This document shows, piece by piece, positions 30,001 through 45,000 of a DNA stretch of 64,000 nucleotides. This DNA comes from Ridgeia piscesae (taxonomy: Eukaryota; Annelida; Polychaeta; Sabellida; Siboglinidae): NCBI GenBank assembly GCA_025642075.2, contig JAODUO010000640.1, positions 253,501 through 317,500 on the forward strand, read 5' to 3'. The notes beneath the pieces were generated by a model that was not told the DNA's origin, searched no databases, and worked only from the letters and a program-made list of their open reading frames with translations. How positions within the stretch are numbered: the stretch's first letter is position 1; each line of letters begins with the position of its first letter. The position numbers were made by a program, and so were the translations under genes.

Positions 30001-33000
30001 TCCTTCCAAATTAGTCAGTACGATATAAAGCGTCATCAGAGAAATAATTATGATATGTCAAGTATCCATACAATATAACAGCACAGCAAAGAATCATATA
30101 CACTTACGACATGTCAGATATATTACATATGAAAACCAGTTACAATATATTGGTATAACATTAATTTAAATGTCATTTTGTGTTATCATATCTATGTGAC
30201 ATAATCTCACCTGCAGTTAACATGGGGATGGTGATGATGTTGGGGACAACATTAACTTGTGGGAAGTCGATCTGTTGCAGCTTGAGCAGGCCCCCAGCCC
30301 CCTTCACCCCCCGCAGCTGGTTGTGGGCATTGCGAACATATTCCACAATCTCTACAACACCACCAGAAATAATGGCCATGATCAGTGATCAACTTCATGG
30401 GAATTAGGCCACAATTAACACAGAATAGTGTAATGATGATGTACTGTAGAGTGAAGAACACCTAAGACTGAGACAAAATGAGTGACCGAGTGAAGGAGCA
30501 GTCATCTACTTGAAAACACAAGTCTGCCAATTTGATCCACAGATCAGGAAGGAGAGACACTACACAGGGCTGGGAATCAGAGACATTACACAGACCTGGG
30601 AAGGAGAGACACTACACAGGGCTGGGAATCAGAGACATTACACAGACCTGGGAAGGAGAGACACTACACAGGGCTGGGAATCAGAGACATTACACAGACC
30701 TGGGAAGGAGAGACACTACACAGGGCTGGGAATCAGAGACAGTACACAGACCTGGGAAGGAGAGACACTACACAGGGCTGGGAATCAGAGACATTACACA
30801 GACCTGGGAAGGAGAGACACTACACAGGGCTGGGAATCAGAGACATTACACAGACCTGGGAAGGAGAGACACTACACAGACCTGGGAATTAGAGACACTA
30901 CACAGACCTGGGAAGGAGAGACACTACAGGTCTGGGAAGGAGAGACACCACACAGACCTGGGAAGGAGAGACACTACACAGGGCTGGGAATCAGAGACAT
31001 TACACAGACCTGGGAAGGAGAGACACTACACAGACCTGGGAATTAGAGACACTACACAGACCTGGGAAGGAGAGACACTACAGGTCTGGGAAGGAGAGAC
31101 ACCACACAGACCTGGGAAGGAGAGACATTACACAGGGCTGGGAATCAGAGACATTACACAGACCTGGGAAGGAGAGACACTACACAGACCTGGGAATTAG
31201 AGACACTACACAGACCTGGGAAGGAGAGACACTACAGGTCTGGGAAGGAGAGACACCACACAGACCTGGGAAGGAGAGAGACACTACACAGACCTGGGAA
31301 GGAGAGAGGCACTATAAAACACTACACAGACCTGGGAAGGAAAGAGACACTACACAGACCTGGGAAGGAGATACACTACACAGACCTGGGAAGGAGAGAG
31401 ACACTACACAAACCTGGGAAGGAGATACACTACACAGACCTGGGAAGGAGAGAGACACTACACAGACCTGGGAAGGAAAGAGACACTACACAGACCTGGG
31501 AAGGAAAGAGACACTACACAGACCTGGGAAGGAGAGACACTACACAAACCTGGGAAGGAGATACACTACACAGACCTGGGAAGGAGAGACACTACACAGA
31601 CCTGGAAAGGAGGAGAGACACTACACAGACCTGGGAAGGAGAGACACTATACAGACCTGGGAATGAGAAAGACACCACACAGACCTAGGAAGGAGAGAGA
31701 CACTACACAGACCTGGGAAGGAGAGACACTATACAGACCTGGGAATGAGAAAGACACTACACAGACTTGGGAAGGAGAGACACTACACAGACCTGGGAAG
31801 GAGAGACACTACACAGACCTGGGAAGGAAAGAGACACTACACAAACCTGGGAAGGAGATACACTACACAGACCTGGGAAGGAGAGACACTACACAGACCT
31901 GGGAAGGAAAGAGACACTACATAGACCTGGGAAGGAAAGAGACACTACACAGACCTGGGAAGGAGAGACACTACACAGACCTGGGAAGGAAAGAGACACT
32001 ACACAGACCTGGGAAGGAGAGACACTACACAAACCTGGGAAGGAGATACACTACACAGACCTGGGAAGGAGAGAGACACTACACAAACCTGGGAAGGAGA
32101 GACACTACACAGACCTGGAAAGAGACACTACACAAACCTGGGAGGAGAGACACTACACAGACCTGGGAAGGAGAGACACTATACAGACCTGGGAATGAGA
32201 AAGACACCACACAGACCTAGGAAGGAGAGAGACACTACACAGACCTGGGAAGGAGAGACACTATACAGACCTGGGAATGAGAAAGACACCACACAGACCT
32301 AGGAAAGAGAGAGACACTACACAGACCTGGGAAGGAGAGACACTATACAGACCTGGGAATGAGAAAGACACTACACAGACTTGGGAAGGAGAGACACTAC
32401 ACAGACCTGGGAAGGAGAGACACTACACAGACCTGGGAAGGAAAGAGACACTACACATACCTGGAAAGGAGAGCATCTGGTACTCTGGCACGTGTCTCTT
32501 CATTGACCACCACTTGCCTCGCAGCCATTGGGGGGATCTCACACTGCAACATATCACACAGAGTAAGCACCACAGCCAAGCGTCGACTTGTATTTAGCAC
32601 ATCAATGAGTGTAGAGAATTGAGTGAGAGATGCAGGTGACGCAGGGAAAGAAGCACTGACCTGCTCCAGTCTTTGGCGAGCTGTGACCAGTCAATCTGAG
32701 TCTCATCCACCAGCCCGGTCTCAGCAATTCTACAAACACACATGGTCTCTCAACACTCTACATAATCTATCAACACTCTATATAATCTCTCAACACTTTA
32801 CACAATCTCTCAACACTCTACAAAATATCTCACCACTCCACACAATCTCTCAAGACTCTACACAATCTCTCCCAATTCAACACAATCTCTCACCACTCCA
32901 CACATTTTCTCACCATACCACACAATCTCTCACTGCTCTACACCTTCTCTCAACACTCTACACCATCTCTTAACACTCTACACCATCTCTCACCACTACA

Positions 33001-36000
33001 CACAATCTCTCAACACTCCACACAATCTCTCAACACTCCACACAATCTCTCACCATTCCACACAATCTCTCACCATTCCACACAATCTCTCACCATTCCA
33101 CACAATCTCTCACCTCTCCAAACAATCTCTCCACACTCCACACAATCTCACAACACTCCACACTATCTCAACACTCTGGACAAACTTTCAACATTCCACA
33201 TAATCACTCAACACTTGAGACAGTCTCTCAACACACCACATGATATCTCAACACTCCACACAATCTCTCAACACAACATGACAGACATAACAGCAGTAGA
33301 ATGTCATGTAAAGTGTAAATACTGATGTAGGTGAGTACTTATTGAGCAGAAGAATGTCGTCATCCCGGGTCCACTCCGAGCCCCCCGTCTGCTTCCAGTT
33401 CAAGTAGTTCAGCCATTTGGTACGACACTGCTTCTCTGACCGCGTTGCAACCTTCTCCGCTACCGATGCCCAAGACAGTCCACTTGTAATGTTTTCCCCT
33501 AGAAAAAGGAACAATGCATGTTTCATTAGGCATCATTATCATATGCAAATATGGCAATAGCTATTCTGAATTTCAGACTTCTGTTTACCAACAAAATAGT
33601 ACAATGTGATATCTGTCTTGCCTGGCCATAAAACTCATACACAATCTTACCTGGCCATCCTCCAGACAATTCTTACACAATCTTACCTGGCCATACTCCA
33701 TACAACTCATACACAATCTTACCTGGCCATCCTCCAGACAATTCTTACACAATCTTACCTGGCCATACTCCATACAACTCATACACAATCTTACCTGGCC
33801 ATACTCCATACAACTCATACACAATCTTACCTGGCCATACTCCAGACAACTCATACACAATCTTACCTAGCTATACTCCAGACAACTCATACACAATCTT
33901 ACCTGGCCATACTCCATACAACTCATACATAATCTTACCTGGCCATACTCCAGACAACTTGTACACAATCTTACCTGGCCGAACGCCAGACAACTTGTAC
34001 ACAATCTTACCTGGCCGTACTCCAGACAACTTGTACACAATCTTACCTGGCCATACTCCAGACAACTTGTACACACTCTTACCTGGCCGTACTCCAGACA
34101 ACTTGTACACACTCTTACCTGGCCATACTCCAGACAACTTGTACACAATCTTACCTGGCCGTACTCCAGACAACTTGTACACAATCTTACCTAGCCGTAC
34201 TCCAGACACCTTGTACAAATCTTACCTGGCCGTACTCCAGAAAACTTGTACACAATCTTACCTGGCCGTATTCCAGACAACTCATACACAATCTTACCTG
34301 GCCGTACTCCAGACAACTTGTACACAATCTTACCTGGCCGTATTCCAGACAACTCATACACAATCTTACCTGGCCGTACTCCAGACAACTTGTACACAAT
34401 CTTACCTGGCCGTACTCCAGACAACTTGTACACAATCTTACCTGGCCGTACTCCAGACAACTTGTACAAATCTTACCTGGCCGTACTCCAGAAAACTTGT
34501 ACACAATCTTACCTGGCCGTATTCCAGACAACTCATACACAATCTTACCTGGCCGTACTCCAGACAACTTGTACACAATCTTACCTGGCCGTACTCCAGA
34601 CAACTTGTACACAGCTGCAGCAAGCCTCGTCTCTTCTTCAGGCAGCCATTTGCCTGTCAGACAAATCATGAATATGTCACATACAGATAATCTGATACAA
34701 AACACTCAAGTGGGAATAGTTGAGGATATAGAACTACTTTATAATAACATGATCGCAATGATACTTTTGTTCAATTAAGCTGATTATTTCTATACAGACT
34801 GTACCTCATATCATGTGGTTTATACATTTCTAGAGAGGTAAAATTCAAAAATACTACTGATGATGACCGACAAAATTTTTACTTCATATTTGAAGCCTGA
34901 ATGTAGAGACAGCCAGTGACGAGCATTACCATTATTAAATGCAGATCAGCTGCTCTGCATTATATACTAGTCTACGTTAGATATTAACATGCAATTGACT
35001 AATGAATCACATACCAAACAAATTTTCATAATAAATGCGTTTGCTTATGAACTATCGTGGCCACCACGATGAACAATTACGTTACAAGATACACCTAAAT
35101 GTAGTAAATTAGAATTCCATATAATTTGGTGCTTACATATCCTGGAATTTGTTTTATAGTTTGTTTATAAATATCATGCAGCCATGACTGGAGTGTCAGG
35201 ACTTACCTGAGTTACACGTGTCCTTCATGAGTCGACACCTGTCTTTGACGGAGGAGGCACTGCGGCCAAGGGAGGCTCCGATACTTGCCCAGTCGCTGCC
35301 GTGCTTTGTGCGCAGTCTGAAGTCATACAACCAATGTTGCTCATTTAGTCATATCAACATCACCAGTAGTCAGGACAGGTAGCTGGTGCTATATACATCA
35401 TTGCCAATTCATTATTACAGTGTGTGTTTTTACACAAAGTAGTACAATACAATAAAATGTACATATTTCTATTGCATCCTGTTCTGACTAAACTGTTGAA
35501 AATTCATTAAAACATATCATGCATACCAAAAAAATCAAAACAAAAAAAACTAGGATATATTTCTCTATAAACAAACTATGGAAAATGTAAACTAGATGTC
35601 TCCTATATGATAAATTCATATAAAGAAATTATTTAAAATAAACTATTAATCGCTGAGCCATAGAACATACATTACTGTAACTAAACATTTTGCTTGCAAC
35701 TCACAGTTTGAGTTGCATAATCTCCTCCTGTGAGTATTTGCCGATGTGGTTCTTCTGGTCGTACATGCGGATCACACGACGGTAGACAGAGAACAGTGGC
35801 CTCTGCAGGCCACGAGCAATTGTACGGTAGAAATCTTTGCGTTCGTCTTTCGACATCTCAAATACAATCATTGTTGGATCAGTAATTGAATTTTGCTGCA
35901 ACAGATAGAAAAAGGAAGCTGTAGATAATAATTTATATTCACCCTTTTATTAGAACACTGATGTAGTATTAACCAGATGCAGACACAAGTGATGGCTGGT

Positions 36001-39000
36001 GATGCCTGTGTTACACTTGCAAGTGCTTGTGTCTCTTCTAGCACAGCTTTCTCATTCAAATGTTTATTTAAGAAAGATTTTTTCTTATACTGCCTCCTAC
36101 TACAGTATTCTATTTAAGTCAAGTAATTGCACACCTGATGCAGTGAAACAGGGTTGAAGGCAAAATATACAGTTGTCATCACTTAAAATATGTCATCACT
36201 GTAGAGAGTAGAGACAGATGTTTGGTTAGTGAGACACAGAACTGAGGCAGTAAAATAGAGTTCAAGGTCCACTCACTTTGCAATAGTTGGCAATGTTGGC
36301 CTGAAGTAGTTCAACCTCCTCCTTTGTCCATTGTCCTTGCTTCCACTGGTGACCTGGTGACATGACAACACCCCTGTCTCTGTCACCAAACACTCAGTCA
36401 TAGCTATGGCCTGGTGACATGACAACACCCCTGTCTCTGTCACCAAACACTTAGTCATAGCTATGACCTGCCTGGTGACATGACAACACCCCTGTCTCTG
36501 TCACCAAACACTCAGTCATAGCTATGACCTGGTGACATGACACACCCCAGTCTCTGTCACCAAACACTCAGTCATAGCTATAACCTGGTGACGAGTCAAT
36601 GCCCCAGTCTCTGTCACCAAACACCCAGTCATAGCTATGACTTGGTGATGCGTCAACAGCCCAGTCTCTGTCACCAAACACTCAGTCACAGCTATGACCT
36701 GGTGATGCGTCAATACCCCAGTCTCTGTCACCAAACACCCAGTCATAGCTATGACTTGGTGACACGTCAACAGCCCAGTCTCTGTCACCAAACACTCAGT
36801 CACAGCTACGACCTGGTGACGCATCAATACCCAAGTCTCTGTCACCAAACACCCAATCATAGCTATGACTTGGTGACAGGTCAACAGCCCAGTCTCTGTC
36901 ACCAAACACTCAGTCACAGCTATGACCTGGTGACGAGTCAATACCAGAGATGGAGTAATTGTACTCGTGTACTCGTACTCGTACTTTTTGAGTACTCATA
37001 CTCATACTCGAGTACAAAGGAAAGTAATCGTACTCGTACTCGAGTACATTACCAAAGTAATCGTACTCATGATTACTTCTTACGATTACATTCTTTTCAT
37101 ATGAATGTCAAGGGGTCAAGCAAATATATATAGATAAAAATGGCAATATTAGTAGTAATCTAACAAATGTAATAATAATCAAGGTATTCATTTTCTATTA
37201 CTGTTGAGCATTTCAGTTAAATAAATATTCAGTCAGATTTCCCTAATTAAGAGAAGCCACATCACCTCACCCTCCTGCTTAGAACAAAGTACAAGTTATA
37301 TTGTGACAGTCCCTGGGAAGCACTGCAGGAGATAAGCATCCCCTAACAACTTGCTTTGTAATTTTAGAAGCCAGGCCATATGCCCCACCTGTACTGTTTG
37401 CTCTGTCAGTAAGGTGTGAATGACTGGTCATATTTCCAACATCCAGAATCCTAACTGGGTCTGGGCGGTTAGTTGCTAAATCACTGTCTATTATGTTTAA
37501 TTAAGTGCAAACTGTAAACCTGTCTAAATCAACAACTATTCTGTGTTTGTCCCATCCAGACATGGGGTCAAATACATTGAAATGTATTTAAATACAAATA
37601 TTCTTGAGGGATTACAAATACTTTTAAAATATAAATGTATTTAAATATGAATACATTGAAAAGTATTTCAAATACTTTTTCACATATTTTTCAAATACTT
37701 TTCATTTTGTATTACTATATAGGTAAAAGAAAAGCAACACATATATTGAGACATCTAGTTTATAGGCATAATTAGTGTTTTGCTCATATGATGACAGGCA
37801 GACCAGTGCTAGGGAGTATTGTTATTGCTAACTGCATCACAGTGACAACTGACTGAAAGAGGTAAAGGCCAAAATATATTGTTTGTATGTTAAGCCAGGA
37901 GGTCCATAATAATATAATGCCTATGTTGCCCTCAGAAGAGACACTGCTAATCATTGCTAATGTTGTGAGGAAGGCTCAACTTCAAAGTCAGCCAGGAAAC
38001 CAGAATAACCTGGTGCCAAATTGAAGCCTGACTAAAGAACAAAAGGGGATATTGACCTATGGTCACTGTTAGGTGTTAATCCATCCTCAGGCTCTGAGCA
38101 AACACAAGTTGTGGTCACTGCAGGGTCATGGGGGAAGCCTGCTGTTAAGTGTCTTCATCAGTAATTAGCACTGTAGGGTGAAGTTGCAGTGCATTAAGGT
38201 AATCAGTTTGGCAGGCATTACATGTGACAGTGAAAAAAAATGTTGATACTGACAATGTATTTGAAAACATATTTGAAAAAGTCAAATACTTTAGGAAAGT
38301 ATTTAAATACAAATACTTTTAATTCCTAAACATCAAATATAAATACTTAAAAAAGTATTTAAATACTTTCAAATACAAATGTATTTGACCCCATATCTGG
38401 ACCCATCTGATAAACTACATATTTGAATTGGATACTCTTTTGAATATGCCCCCCTGGTTTTGAAGTGTTGTTATTGTAATGTATTTGAAATTCTTAAATG
38501 CCTCATATTTTTATTTGATTCAGAAACCATAAATTAAATTATTAATCCAGCATTAAATGATTCATCAAATACCTGAGACAGTCGGCTAATTATTAATAAT
38601 AATAACACCTGGAGAGTGGATAGCAGTAATCAGTTAGAACATTAGTGATACAACATCAGAACAAGAATGACACCTAGGGTTTCCACGAAAGTCGCGTTTA
38701 TATTAGAAACAGGATATTCATTAAAGTAATCATGAAAGTAATCATGATTACATTGTAAAGTAATCGTAACAGTACTCGAGTATATTGTAAAGTAATCGTA
38801 CTCATACTCGAGTACATTTATTTTCTGACTACTTGTACTCATGCATGTTCAAAGTAATCGTACTCGTACTCGAGTACATTTGTATTGTACTCACTCCATC
38901 CCTGGTCAATACCCCAGTCTTTGCCACCAAGCACCCAGTCATAGCTATGACTTGGTGACCCGTCAACAGCCCAGTCTCTGTCACCAAACACCTAGTCTTA

Positions 39001-42000
39001 GCTATAACTTGGTGACACGGCCCTGGTGATGCATCAATACCCCAGTCTCTGTCACCAAACACCCAATCATAGTTATGACTTGGTGACGTGTCAACACCCC
39101 AGTCTCTGTCACCTCAACACCCCAGTCTCTGTCACCTCAACACCCCAGTCTCTGTCACCTCAACACCCCAGTCTCTGTCACCTCAACACCCCAGTCTCTG
39201 TCACCTCAACACCCCAGTCTCTGTCACCTCAACACCCCAGTCTCTGTCACATCAACACCCCAGTCTCTGTCACCTCAACACCCAGTCTCTGTCACCTCAA
39301 CACCCCAGTCTCTGTCACCTCAACACCCCAGTCTCTGTCACCAAACACCCAATCACAGCTATGACTTGGTGACGTGTCAACAGCCCAGTCTCTGTCACCT
39401 CAACACCCCAGTATCTGTCACTTCAACGCCCAGTCTCTGTCATCTCAACACCCCAGTCTCTGTCACCAAACACCCAATCTTAGCTATCACTTGGTGACAT
39501 GTCAACAGCCCAGTCTCTGTCACCTCAACACCCCAGTATCTGTCACCTCAACATTCCAGTCTCTGTCACCAAACACCCAATCATAGCCATGACTTGGTGA
39601 CGTGTCAACAGCCCAGTCTCTGTCACCTCAACACCCCAGTCTCTGTCACTTCAACACCCCAGTCTCTGTCACTTCAACACCCCAGTCTCTGTCACTTCAA
39701 CAGCCCAGTCTCTGTCACCTCAACACACCAGTCTCTGTCACTTCAACACCCCAGTCTCTGTCACCTCAACACCCCAGTCTCTGTCACCTCAACACCCCAG
39801 TCTCTGTCACCTCAACACACCAATCTCTGTCACTTCAACACCCCAATCTCTGTCACTAAACACCCAATCATAGCCATGACTTGGTGACGTGTCAACAGCC
39901 CAGTCTCTGTCACCTCAACACCCCAGTCTCTGTCTCTTCAACACCCCAGTCTCTGTCACCTCAACACACCAATCTCTGTCACTTCAACACCCCAATCTCT
40001 GTCACTAAACACCCAATCATAGCCATGACTTGGTGACGTGTCAACAGCCCAGTCTCTGTCACCTCAACACCCCAGTCTCTGTCACTTCAACACCCCAGTC
40101 TCTGTCACCTCAACACCCCAGTCTCTGTCACTTCAACACCCCAGTCTCTGTCACCTCAACACACCAATCTCTGTCACTTCAACACCCCAGTCTCTGTCAC
40201 CTCAACACCCCAATCTCTGTCACATCAACACCCCAGTGTCTGTCACCTCAACACCCCAATCTCTGTCACTTCAACACCCCAATCTCTGTCACTAAACACC
40301 CAATCATAGCCATGACTTGGTGACGTGTCAACAGCCCAGTCTCTGTCACCTCAACACCCCAGTCTCTGTCTCTTCAACACCCCAGTCTCTGTCACCTCAA
40401 CACACCAATCTCTGTCACTTCAACACCCCAATCTCTGTCACTAAACACCCAATCATAGCCATGACTTGGTGACGTGTCAACAGCCCAGTCTCTGTCACCT
40501 CAACACCCCAGTCTCTGTCACTTCAACACCCCAGTCTCTGTCACCTCAACACCCCAATCTCTGTCACATCAACACCCTAGTCTCTGTCACCTCAACACAC
40601 CAATCTCTGTCACTTCAACACCCCAGTCTCTGTCACCTCAACACCCCAATCTCTGTCACATCAACACCCCAGTCTCTGTCACCTCAACACCCCAATCTCT
40701 GTCACCTCAACACCCCAGTCTCTGTCACCTCAACACCCCAGTCTCTGTCACCTCAACACCCCAATCTCTGTCACATCAACACCCCAGTCTCTGTCACTTC
40801 AACACCCCAGTCTCTGTCACCTCAACACACCAATCTCTGTCACTTCAACACCCCAGTCTCTGTCACCTCAACACACCAATCTCTGTCACTTCAACACCCC
40901 AGTCTCTGTCACCTCAACACACCAATCTCTGTCACTTCAACACCCCAATCTCTGTCACCAAACAGTTAACATAAGCACCACAGCTTCACCAAATGTTCAA
41001 GTGTAATTCATTCATTTATCAAACATATTTTTAATTATATTATGTACATCACTATATTTTCATAAGTAGAATGATTATAAATACAACCAAATGCCAGAAA
41101 TGCGTCACATGATATATGACATGAGCTGTAAGTGACCTTCAGTGTGAGTGTAACTACCTTTGCTCTGTAGAGCCGCCTTGTCATCACGTGTAGTGAACCA
41201 GGCCTGTGTGACGTCCAGCTCCTGGCCCTCCGCCCCAGCCTTCACTGTCTGCAGTGACAGCAACACAAACACAATGACATGTCATCTTGATAGAGAACCC
41301 ACTACAGCATGACATAATAATGTGGTTGTGACAATAGTGTACTGTACACATTGGACATCTGATTTTCTTCCAGTTCAATTCAACTGTTCAAGTACATCAA
41401 ATGTACATAAAAAAGCAATTAAAATAAATGGTTGAAATGGACAGGCATTATTTTTACAATTCTATTTATAGATCTATATGCAACTGAAAATTACAATGCT
41501 AGCCAAATGATTGAAAAAAAGTCAAGATGGTGTTAACATAGTGCATACTATACAAGGATGTGGCTGATAACACTGCTTCTTCTGATTGTGGACATTCAAG
41601 GATAAGGGTGATGTCAACACTCCTTGAAGTTGGTGATAACACTATTTTGTGCCATCTCCCCTCTCCTACACCATCTCCCCTCACCTGTGCCATCTCCCCT
41701 CACCTGCACCATCTCCCCTCACCTGTGCCATCTCCCCTCACCTGCGCCATCTCCCCTCACCTGTGCCATCTCCCCTCACCTGTGCCATCTCCCCTCACCT
41801 GTGCCATCTCCCCTCACCTGTGCCAACTCCCCTCACCTGTGCCATCTCCCCTCACCTGTGCCATCTCCCCTCACCTGTGGCATCTCCCCTCACCTGTGCC
41901 ATCTCCATGTGTTCCTCCTCGGTCTCCCCTGTCTCCAGACTCACAGCCTCACCAGTTTCTTCACCTGTTCCAGGGGATGGAAGAGCTTTTTATGACCTAG

Positions 42001-45000
42001 ATACTCATGCTAGTACACTGATTCATCATTAATACACTTACATATACTTATTAACCATTTATTATATACTTTATACACCCCTCCTGGTACCAACCAAACT
42101 TCACATACTCTTCCCAACCAAGTTTCATTCGCCCCTCCCTGAGGCCTACCATATTCAGGCATGTGAGATAAAAAATAAAATCTCAAACACATTACTTTTA
42201 TGTACTGAAACACCACACCACAAATAAAAACTGAAAGTTTACAGTACTCTGCAAACAGTTGGATGGTACTGTGGATATCATTTTCAAAACACAAACAAAA
42301 CAAAATCATAATGCATTGTAAAACCCACATATGTCCTAAGATCCTCGGATGAATAACCCAAGATTGATCAATGTCACACTGAAGATGTGATGTTATTTAA
42401 AATAAAATGAACCACGTCCACTGGTTCCCTGGTATATACCCCTGCCTCAAGTCAGTACTTTTGGTTCATTGTTCAATCTAATAGATATTTCCTCGGGGGA
42501 TTCCTTCCTCATTTGCTTTCTAAAAGGTTATATTTGACATAGCCTCTCGAGTGTTATGTTTGCAGTGCAATGCTTGTGAAAGTGTTGCCGATATATGGGA
42601 ATCACAGGCGAGCTCACAAACATTGTATGTGACATATTTATTGTTAGATTGCTTCGTGCAGAGCATTAAATTTTGCATGTTATGGCGATCTTTCCCGATC
42701 CTATTTTATAATCATTGTCCACTAAACTACTTGCAGTCACCTTTCAGTTGTAGCTTGGCGATTATGTCAACCATAAAGTAATTACTGTGATGGAAATGAT
42801 TTAATAATAATAAACAATATGGACAGTAGCGGGCGAGTAGCAAGACTTGCAAAGAAAGGGTGCATCTGTTTGGCAAGTGGCCAGACATGTAACGAGAGAG
42901 CACTTCTGATTGGCTCACATGTTTGAGTGGTGACATCGAGCGATCGTGTTCATTACTAGTCCACATGCCATCTAGCGAATTGCGTTACTGTCATGTTGTT
43001 TATGCCAAATATTACTATAATCCTTTCATCAATGTTTTGACACTATCGTGTGTGACGTTCCTGACACCCTTCAAGAACATTCAGTGAAATCCAAGAACAT
43101 TCCCGGGAACTTGAATGAAAAATTCAAGAACATTTCGGCAATGTGTGGGGACCTGGCCCTGGCAATGTCTAGTTACACCCATGTTACTCGCTGACTACTT
43201 GCTGAAAGTCTACTTCAAAATACCTTCCACAGTCAGTCTAACAGCCTCAATTGGTATAATAACTCTACTCAGTTGAACACTGTAGGGCATTTTGGCAACA
43301 TGTTGACGCAGAATCTTAAAATAAGTTTGACTTATATCATTGAAGCGATACAGAACAAAAACAGCCTGACTGGGTTCGCGGGAAACCTACAACAACATTG
43401 GCTGAACACGACGTAATATATATTGGATAAACCAATCTGTAGGTGTTCCACTTTCCCGATTCCGAGCGCATCAATGGGAATGTAAATTTCTGACTCAGAC
43501 CATAGTAACCATAGTAAAATTTGCCTTATTTGGGCATTTACTATATAATGACATGCAGTTTTCCCAGTGGTATGCGTATGCTAATTGTAACCTGTGCCCT
43601 CATTTGCAGTTCCTAGCTAATCAAAATGCAGATTACTTTTAAAAGGATGACATTTGCAAATGCGGTCTACGGCACACCTCAAATCAAGACAAATTTTTTA
43701 TTTGTTATCCATTTCAGACAAGTTTTACATATTAGAAAAACGAAAACTTCGGATTTGGATGAATCACAGAAATGGCCAAATCGGGTTCACGAACCGCAGA
43801 ATTCCACGGAAGTTTTGCATGCCTGCATACTTCACAAACTTCTCCCTAGTATCTTCAACAAGAGAGCTGGAGGGCACTACTGATACTCAACATCATAACC
43901 TTATGTGTCGGCTGATAATCTAAATACACAGCACTGAAGGAGACTGGCTGCTACTAACTCCACCCAGTCACCCACCCACCTGTAATGTTGACAAGGTATG
44001 ATCCATGGCTACCATCCAGGTCTGTCTTCTGTCTTTTGGCAGGATGCTGTGAGGGAATGGTAGCAGTCACAGGGTGCACTGCTACAACAACATGTCACAC
44101 AGTTGAACACTAAATGCACCACTACAACAACATGTCACACAGTTGAACATTAAGTGCACCGCTACAACAACATGTCACACAGTTGAACACTAAGCCACTA
44201 CTACAACAACATGTCACACATTTGAACACTAAGTGCACCGCTACAAAAACATGTCACACAGTTGAACACTAAGTGCACCGCTACAACAACATGTCACACA
44301 GTTGAACACTAAGTGCACCGCTACAACAACATGTCACACAGTTGAACACTAAGTGCACCACTACAACATGTCACAGAGTTGAACACTAAGTGCACCGCTA
44401 CAACAACATGTCACACAGTTGAACACTAAGTGCACCGCTACAACAACATGTCACACAGTTGAACACTAAGTGCACCGCTACAACAACATGTCACACAGTT
44501 GAACACTAAGTGCACCACTACAACATGTCACAGAGTTAAACACTAAGTGCACCGCTACAACAACATGTCACACAGTTGAACACTAAGTGCACCGCTACAA
44601 CAACATGTCACACAGTTGAACACTAAGTGCACCACTACAACATGTCACACAGTTGAACACTAAGTGCACCACTACAACATGTCACACAGTTGAACACTAA
44701 GTGCACCACTACAACATGTCACACAGTTGAACATTAAGTGCACTGCTACTACATGTCACACAGTTGAACACTAAATGTACCATGCAACACGTCACACAGT
44801 CCACTAAGTGCACCTCTACAACATGTCACACAGGTCACTGGGTGCACCTCTACAACATTTCACACAGGTCACTGGGTGCACCTCTACAACATGTCACACA
44901 GGTCACTGGGTGCACCTCTACAACATGTCACACAGGTCACTGGGTGCACCTCTACAACATGTCACACAGGTCACTGGGTGCACCTTTACAACATGTCACA

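Noticed and set aside
30510..32600. Plus-strand frames of up to 222 codons (repeats of ETLHRPGKERHYTDLG)
   Set aside because: Translation of the 26-bp donor array in antisense; no start context, no homology, and present in several frames.
33606..34690. Plus-strand frames with TILPGRTPDNLY or QSYLAVLQTTCT repeats
   Set aside because: Antisense of the 36-bp DMTF1 donor array.
38905..40970. Possible CRISPR array (short regular repeats)
   Set aside because: Units are directly tandem with no unique spacers, and the genome is animal; this applies to all arrays in the window.
43626..43923. Plus-strand frames in DMTF1 intron 2 as a nested gene
   Set aside because: No recognised domain, no convincing splice structure, and two overlapping frames compete; left as unassigned intron.
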